7,129 nt of DNA from Acidobacteriota bacterium (GTDB taxonomy: Bacteria > Acidobacteriota > Thermoanaerobaculia > Multivoradales > JAHEKO01). The DNA lies in the NCBI GenBank assembly GCA_006227875.1, contig SBFI01000104.1, positions 1-7,129 of the forward strand, in the 5' to 3' direction. The notes beneath the pieces were generated by a model, which was not told the DNA's origin, made no database searches, and was given only the letters and a program-made list of their open reading frames with translations. Made by a program: the position numbers and the translations under genes. Below, in pieces: positions 1-4,900 of the stretch; the first letter of the stretch is position 1, and every line of letters starts with the position of its first letter.

Positions 1-207
1 TCTGTCACCCAACTCGAAACCCACAGGGTGCCAAATGACTCCCGTCGAGATGCGCATCGTCCATCCTAGAGCGCCGGCGGTCCAAATAATGTGAAATCGG
101 TCACTCAACGGCCCAAACCGCGGCCATTTTGCTGTAGTTTCCTACCCGCAGGGATGGTCTGGGGACCAATCCCCAAGGGTGTGGCGGTCGGCAGTGGCTG
201 ACGCATA

Positions 208-235
208 GACTCCGGGCTACCGGAGAGGAGTCTCC
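208..235 (+). repeat. Overlapping inverted repeats, alternative hairpins
   Basis: CTCCGG (210-215) and CCGGAG (220-225) form a perfect 6-bp stem around the tetraloop GCTA. The same left arm, read as GACTCC (208-213), is also perfectly complementary to GGAGTC (227-232), and GGAG (227-230) can pair with CTCC (232-235). These pairings are mutually exclusive. No T-run follows, so this is not a standard intrinsic terminator. It may be a leader RNA structure or a chance product of GC-rich sequence. Confidence 0.45.
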
Positions 236-250
236 TGCCGGGCCGATTGT

Positions 251-286
251 GGGACCCAACAGTCCTGTTGGGGATTGGTAGGTCCC
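251..286 (+). repeat. Nested inverted repeat just upstream of the first gene
   Basis: CCCAACAG (255-262) and CTGTTGGG (265-272) are a perfect 8-bp inverted repeat separated by two bases. As RNA this would be a 7-bp stem with a four-base loop; as DNA it is a near-palindrome of the kind bound by dimeric repressors. An outer pair, GGGACC (251-256) and GGTCCC (281-286), overlaps it by two bases at its left arm. The right edge lies 28 bases before the dehydrogenase start, a position where an operator or a translation-affecting structure would act. No regulator gene is visible in the window to support a specific operator. Confidence 0.5.
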
Positions 287-296
287 GAACGTGACT

Positions 297-306
297 AAGA
301 GGGGAA
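297..306 (+). promoter_or_regulatory. Ribosome binding site for the acyl-CoA dehydrogenase
   Basis: The purine-rich run AAGAGGGGAA contains GAGG/AGGGG, which can pair with the anti-Shine-Dalgarno end of 16S rRNA. It lies 7-11 bases before the ATG at 314, depending on the bases paired. It supports that start, which also gives an N-terminus that leads straight into the conserved dehydrogenase helix region. Confidence 0.7.
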
Positions 307-313
307 GCTGAGA

Positions 314-1972
314 ATGGCTGCCGGATTGGACAAAGAGACCCTCGATCTGACTCTCGAGGCTTTCCGCGACTTCGCCGGCGACAAGCTGTCGGACGAGGTC
401 CTGCTGGAGCTCGATGCCAAGGATGAATTCCCCATCGCGCTGGTAAGGGAGCTCTGCGGCGAAGGGCTCGGAATCCAGCTGCTCTTTATCGAGGAGGAAT
501 ACGGCGGCATGGGTGGCGGAGCCTTCGACGTCTACCGCGTCTGCGAGGAGATGGGACGTGTCGATCTCGGGGTTGCCACCGGTGTGTTGGCGACCTTTTT
601 GGGAAGCGACCCGATCCACTTCGGCGGTACACCGGAGCAGAAGAAGCGCTGGATGACCCGTATCGCCGAGGAGGGTCTGCTGATGGCCTACTGCGCCACC
701 GAGCCCGAAGCCGGAAGCGACCTCGGAGCGCTGCGCAGCACGGCGGAGCGGGTAGAGAAGGACGGCAAGGTCTTGGGCTACCGGCTGAACGGCAACAAAC
801 AGTGGATCAGCAATGGTGGTTATGCCGATCTCTACAGCGTCTTGGCCGTGGCGCCGGATGGGCCGAGCTGGTTCATCGTCGAACAGGGAACCGAAGGTTT
901 GAGCCACGGTCAACCCGAGGACAAACACGGCATTCGAGCCAGCAACACGGCGGCGGTCTCCTTTACCGATCTCTACGTCGACGCCGACACCCTGGTCGGC
1001 GGTGTGGAGGGCGAGGGATTGACCCAGGCCCAGGCGGTCTTTGGCTACACCCGCCTGATGGTGGCGGCCTTTGGTCTGGGTGGAGGTTGGGCGGCGCTCG
1101 ATCGGGCGATTCCCTATTCCACGGAGCGGATCCAGGCCGGAGGCCCACTGTCGGAGAAGCAGGGCTACACCCACAAGCTGATCGTGCCGCACGTGGCCTG
1201 GCTCGAGGCGAGCCGTGCCTATATCGAAGAGACGGCGGAACGAATCGATGCCGGCGAGGGCACGCTGAACACCGAAGGTGCTATCGCCAAGTACATGGCC
1301 AGCGAGGCCGGGCTCTACGCCGCCGACGCCGCCATCCAGGCGCTCGGGGGTTACGGCTACACCCGTGAGTACATGGTGGAAAAGATCCGCCGGGATGTGA
1401 GGATCACCACCATCTACGAAGGAACCTCCGAGATCATGGAGATGACGATCGCCCGCGACCGCTGGCAATCGCATCTCAAGACCCGGGGCCAGCACTACCA
1501 CGATGCCGCCCGCGAGTTGGAGACGCTCGCCGGCGCTCATCCCGAGGTGGGCGCGGCGATCGCCGCGCTGGCGCTCCACGCCCTCGGCGAGGTCATGGAG
1601 CGGGCGCGGATCGGTCGACTGACACGCAACCAGCATGTGTTGCTGCGACTGGGTGAGCTCATTGCCTGGGCCGAGAGCGCGGCTGTACTCGCCAAGCGTG
1701 CGGCTCGGGCCGCCGAGGGCCGACTCGATCCCAAAGCCGATCTCCGCTTCTCGAGCCCGGCTCTGGCCACCCTGAGCCGTATCTTTGCCCGACAGGCAGC
1801 GCTCAAGGTCGGACATCAGGGACTCCAGCTGGTCGTCGGTGCCGGCGAGCCGCAGGCGGCCGAGTCCGCGGGGCTGGAGCAGGCCCTGGATCTGGCGGCG
1901 ATACATCGAGCCCAGAGCGGCCTCATCACCGACATGGACAGGGCCGCCGATGCCATTTACCGGCGGGACTGA
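314..1972 (+). CDS. Acyl-CoA dehydrogenase with C-terminal helical extension
   Basis: This 552-residue protein is a flavin (FAD) acyl-CoA dehydrogenase, which removes two hydrogens from acyl thioesters to give trans-2-enoyl thioesters and passes electrons to a flavoprotein acceptor; it should be cytosolic, as no signal peptide or membrane segment is seen. The N-terminal helical domain covers about residues 1-120. The FAD/substrate signature ATEPEAGSD is at about 128-136, followed by NGNKQWISNGG in the middle beta domain. The second family signature begins at Gln342 (QALGGYGYTREYM), and YEGTSEI contains Glu369, in the place of the catalytic base of medium-chain dehydrogenases. Residues about 390-552 form an extra Ala-rich helical region; this makes it longer than short/medium-chain enzymes (about 380-400) and resembles the very-long-chain/FadE-like plan. 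A long-chain or carrier-bound substrate is inferred, not shown. It lies 19 bases before the synthase gene and is probably its operon partner. Confidence 0.93.
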   Translation: MAAGLDKETLDLTLEAFRDFAGDKLSDEVLLELDAKDEFPIALVRELCGEGLGIQLLFIEEEYGGMGGGAFDVYRVCEEMGRVDLGVATGVLATFLGSDPIHFGGTPEQKKRWMTRIAEEGLLMAYCATEPEAGSDLGALRSTAERVEKDGKVLGYRLNGNKQWISNGGYADLYSVLAVAPDGPSWFIVEQGTEGLSHGQPEDKHGIRASNTAAVSFTDLYVDADTLVGGVEGEGLTQAQAVFGYTRLMVAAFGLGGGWAALDRAIPYSTERIQAGGPLSEKQGYTHKLIVPHVAWLEASRAYIEETAERIDAGEGTLNTEGAIAKYMASEAGLYAADAAIQALGGYGYTREYMVEKIRRDVRITTIYEGTSEIMEMTIARDRWQSHLKTRGQHYHDAARELETLAGAHPEVGAAIAALALHALGEVMERARIGRLTRNQHVLLRLGELIAWAESAAVLAKRAARAAEGRLDPKADLRFSSPALATLSRIFARQAALKVGHQGLQLVVGAGEPQAAESAGLEQALDLAAIHRAQSGLITDMDRAADAIYRRD

Positions 1973-1976
1973 AGCC

Positions 1977-1984
1977 AGGGGAAG
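1977..1984 (+). promoter_or_regulatory. Ribosome binding site for the synthase
   Basis: AGGGGAAG lies 7 bases before the ATG at 1992, a good Shine-Dalgarno match and spacing. It falls within the 19-base gap after the dehydrogenase stop (TGA, 1970-1972), leaving no room for a terminator or separate promoter between the genes. No earlier in-frame start was found close upstream, so it fixes the synthase start. Confidence 0.75.
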
Positions 1985-1991
1985 ATCCATC

Positions 1992-4900
1992 ATGCAAGAC
2001 ACCGCACATCGAGCCATCGCCATAGTCGGGGTGGGAGCCCTGTTGCCCGATGCCAGAGATGCCGCCTCGTTCTGGGAGAACGTCAAAAGCGGCCGCTACA
2101 GCATCAGCGAGGTCCCGACCGAGCGCTGGGACCCCGAGCTCTACTGGGATCCGGACCCAAAGGCTCCGGACAAGACCTACAGCAAGATCGGCGGCTGGGT
2201 TCTGGACTGGGAGTGGGCGCCGCTGGAATGGCGCCTGCCGATTCCCCCCCGGGTCAGTGACGCGATGGATCGGACGCAGAAGTGGGCGGTCATCGGTTGC
2301 CGCGAGGCCCTGGCCGATTTCGGTTATCCCGAGCGGCCCCTCGATCCACAGCGCACAGCCGTCATTCTGGGCAACGCCATGGCCGGCGACCTCCACTACC
2401 TGACCGCCATGCGGATCTCGTTTCCCGAGTACGAGCGCGAGCTGGCCGCAAGCCCCTCCTTTGCCGATCTGCCGGCGGAGCTGCGCCAGACGATAACGGC
2501 CGAGTTCGCCCAGCGCATGAGGGACCTGCTGCCGGGGATCACCGAGGATTCGATGCCTGGTGAGTTGGCCAACATCATCGCCGGACGGGTGGCCAGCCTC
2601 TTCGATTTCCATGGTCCCAACTACGTGGTCGACGCCGCCTGCGCCTCGGCCAAGGCGGCGCTGAATGCGGCTGTCGAGGGCCTGGTCCAGGAGGACTACG
2701 ATGCGGTGCTCACCGGAGGTATCGATGCCAACATGAGCGCCGCTACCTTTACCAAGTTCTGCAAAATCGGGGCGTTGTCGGCCACCGGCACGCGACCCTA
2801 CGCCGATGGTGCGGATGGCTTTGTGATGGGCGAGGGAGCCGCCCTTTTTCTGCTCAAGCGCCTGCCGGATGCCGAGCGCGACGGGGATCCCATTTACGCC
2901 GTCATCCGGGGGCTCGGTGGATCGAGCGACGGCAAAGGCAAAGGCATCACCGCCCCCAACCCGGTTGGGCAGAAGCTGGCCGTCGAGCGGGCCTGGAAGA
3001 ACGCCGGCGTTTCACCGAGTCCGGGAACCCTGATAGAAGGCCACGGTACCTCGACAAAGGTAGGAGACGTCGCCGAGGTGGAAAGCCTGATCGCCGGTCT
3101 GAGCGGCTACGGGCTGGATAGGAGCTCGATTCCCCTGGGCTCGGTCAAGTCGAATATCGGCCACCTCAAGGGAGCCGCCGGCGCGGCGGGACTCCTGAAG
3201 GCCACGCTGGCCCTGAGCGACAAACTCCTGCCGCCGAGTCTGAACTTCGAGCGCCCCAACCCCAATATCGACTTTGCCAACTGCCCGTTCTATGTCAACA
3301 CCGAGCTCCAACCCTGGGAGGTCGATCGCGGCGACGTCAGACGGGTGGGCGTAAGTGCCTTTGGCTTTGGCGGCACCAACTTCCACACCGTGCTGGAAGA
3401 GTATGTTCCCGGTCGCATTCGGACAAACGGCCGCAAACAGGTGGCGATCGGTACCTCAACCTCACCAACCGCTGCCGACCCCAAGGCGCCCATGCGTGGG
3501 GCTCTGCTGGTCGGCGCCGGTGACAATGAAGAGCTCGTGGGGCGACTGCGGCGGATTCTGGAGGAAGCCGAGGAAGGTAGAGCACCGGCGCCGGCCGCAC
3601 CGGATGCAGCCGATCTCGGCGCCGCGGTGAGACTCGCCATCGACTACGACACCGCCCCGGAGCTCGCCAAGAAGGCGGCAAAGGCCATCAAGGCCATCAC
3701 CACAGGTCGGCCGGGTATGTGGAAGCCGCTCAATGCACAGGGGGTCTTTGTCGGTCGCGGTGCGGCCTCGAAGGTCGCCTTCCTCTACACCGGACAGGGA
3801 TCCCAGTACCTGGAAATGCTGCGCCAGCTGCGGGAGGTGGAGCCGATCATCGCCGACACCTTTGCGGAAGCGGATGCCGTCATGACCCCGCTGTTGGGAA
3901 AGCCGCTGACAGACTACCTCTTCATCGGTGATCAGGAGGGTGAGCGTCTGGTGCGGGCGGAGGAGGAGCTGCGGCAGACCGCCATTACGCAGCCGGCGGT
4001 TCTCACCACCGACATCGCCTTGACCAGATTGTTGGCCGCCTACGGCGTCACCCCCGACTTTGTCATGGGACACAGTCTCGGCGAGTACGGGGCGTTGGTG
4101 GCTGCCGGGGCATTGCCCTTTGGCGAGGCCCTGGAGGCGGTGAGCGCCCGCGGCAGGGAAATGACCCGCATCACCGAGGGGGACAACGGAGCAATGGCGG
4201 CGGTCATTGGACCGCTGGCGGATGTCGAGCGCATCGTCGAGGAGACCGAGGGCTATGTCGTGGTGGCCAACTACAACAGCCCGCGGCAATCGGTCATCGG
4301 CGGCGCCACCGAGGCGGTGGATAGAGCCATGGCGGCCTGCAAGGCGGCGGGTCATCAGGCCCAGCGTCTGCAGGTGAGCCACGCCTTTCACACCAAGATC
4401 GTGGCCCCGGCGCGCGAGCCTCTCGAGGTGGTTCTCCGCGGACTCCACCTGGAGTCACCAAAGATTCCGATCGTCGGCAACGTCGACGGCGGGCTCTACC
4501 CGATGGGTCCGGATGTGGTGCCCGAGATGATCGACATCCTCACCCGGCAGGTCTCCTCACCGGTGCAGTTCGTCAAGGGCCTGGAGACGCTCTACGAGGC
4601 GGGTGCCAGGGTCTTTGTCGAGGTGGGTCCAAAGAAGGCTCTCCACGGCATGGTGAGGGATGTGCTGCGCGAGCACGATGAGGTTTTGGCGCTGTTTACC
4701 AACAACCAGAAGACCGGCGAGATCGTGTCTTTCAACCAGGCCCTGTGTGGGCTCTACGCGGCGGGCTTTGGGACGGCCGCCCTGCCTGAGAGGGAGGAGG
4801 AAGCCGTCGTGCTCGGAGTACCGGAGCCCGAGCCGCGGCCGGTTGCCGCGCCGCAAGCGCCGCCAGTTGCCACCCACCAGCCGACGGCCTCAAAGGCTGG

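Larger units (their letters stand above)
1..313. other. Non-coding leader upstream of the operon
   Basis: This stretch holds no credible gene. The three forward frames meet stops early (TAG at 67-69, TGA at 92-94, and TGA at 36-38), and the long reverse-strand frame across it is a shadow of the dehydrogenase gene. I found no convincing sigma-70 promoter: AT-rich patches exist around 83-97 and 124-142, but no well-spaced -35/-10 pair. The second half (about 205-290) is rich in inverted repeats, listed separately. The transcript start, and so whether these repeats lie in DNA operators or in a 5' untranslated RNA, cannot be decided from sequence alone. Confidence 0.6.

Noticed and set aside
1..69. 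Possible C-terminal tail of an upstream gene in the first forward frame, ending at TAG 67-69
   Set aside because: Only 22 codons are visible, with no recognisable residues or typical coding bias; another frame also stays open to 92-94, so this is not distinguishable from chance.
83..142. Sigma-70-like promoter in the AT-richer patches
   Set aside because: Weak -10-like strings occur, but I could not pair any with a -35 at acceptable spacing; no confident promoter call is possible.
208..272. Intrinsic terminator of an upstream gene
   Set aside because: Stable stems are present, but none is followed by a T-rich tract, and the elements are spread up to the ribosome binding site of the next gene.
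101..2086. A 661-codon open frame on the reverse strand across the dehydrogenase gene
   Set aside because: It is antisense to a gene with clear family signatures, its translation shows no recognisable motif, and long antisense frames are expected opposite GC-rich coding sequence.
3462..4448. A 328-codon reverse-strand frame opposite the KS-AT linker and AT
   Set aside because: It lies opposite GQGSQ, GHSLGE and much of the AT, has no motif of its own, and is explained by codon bias.
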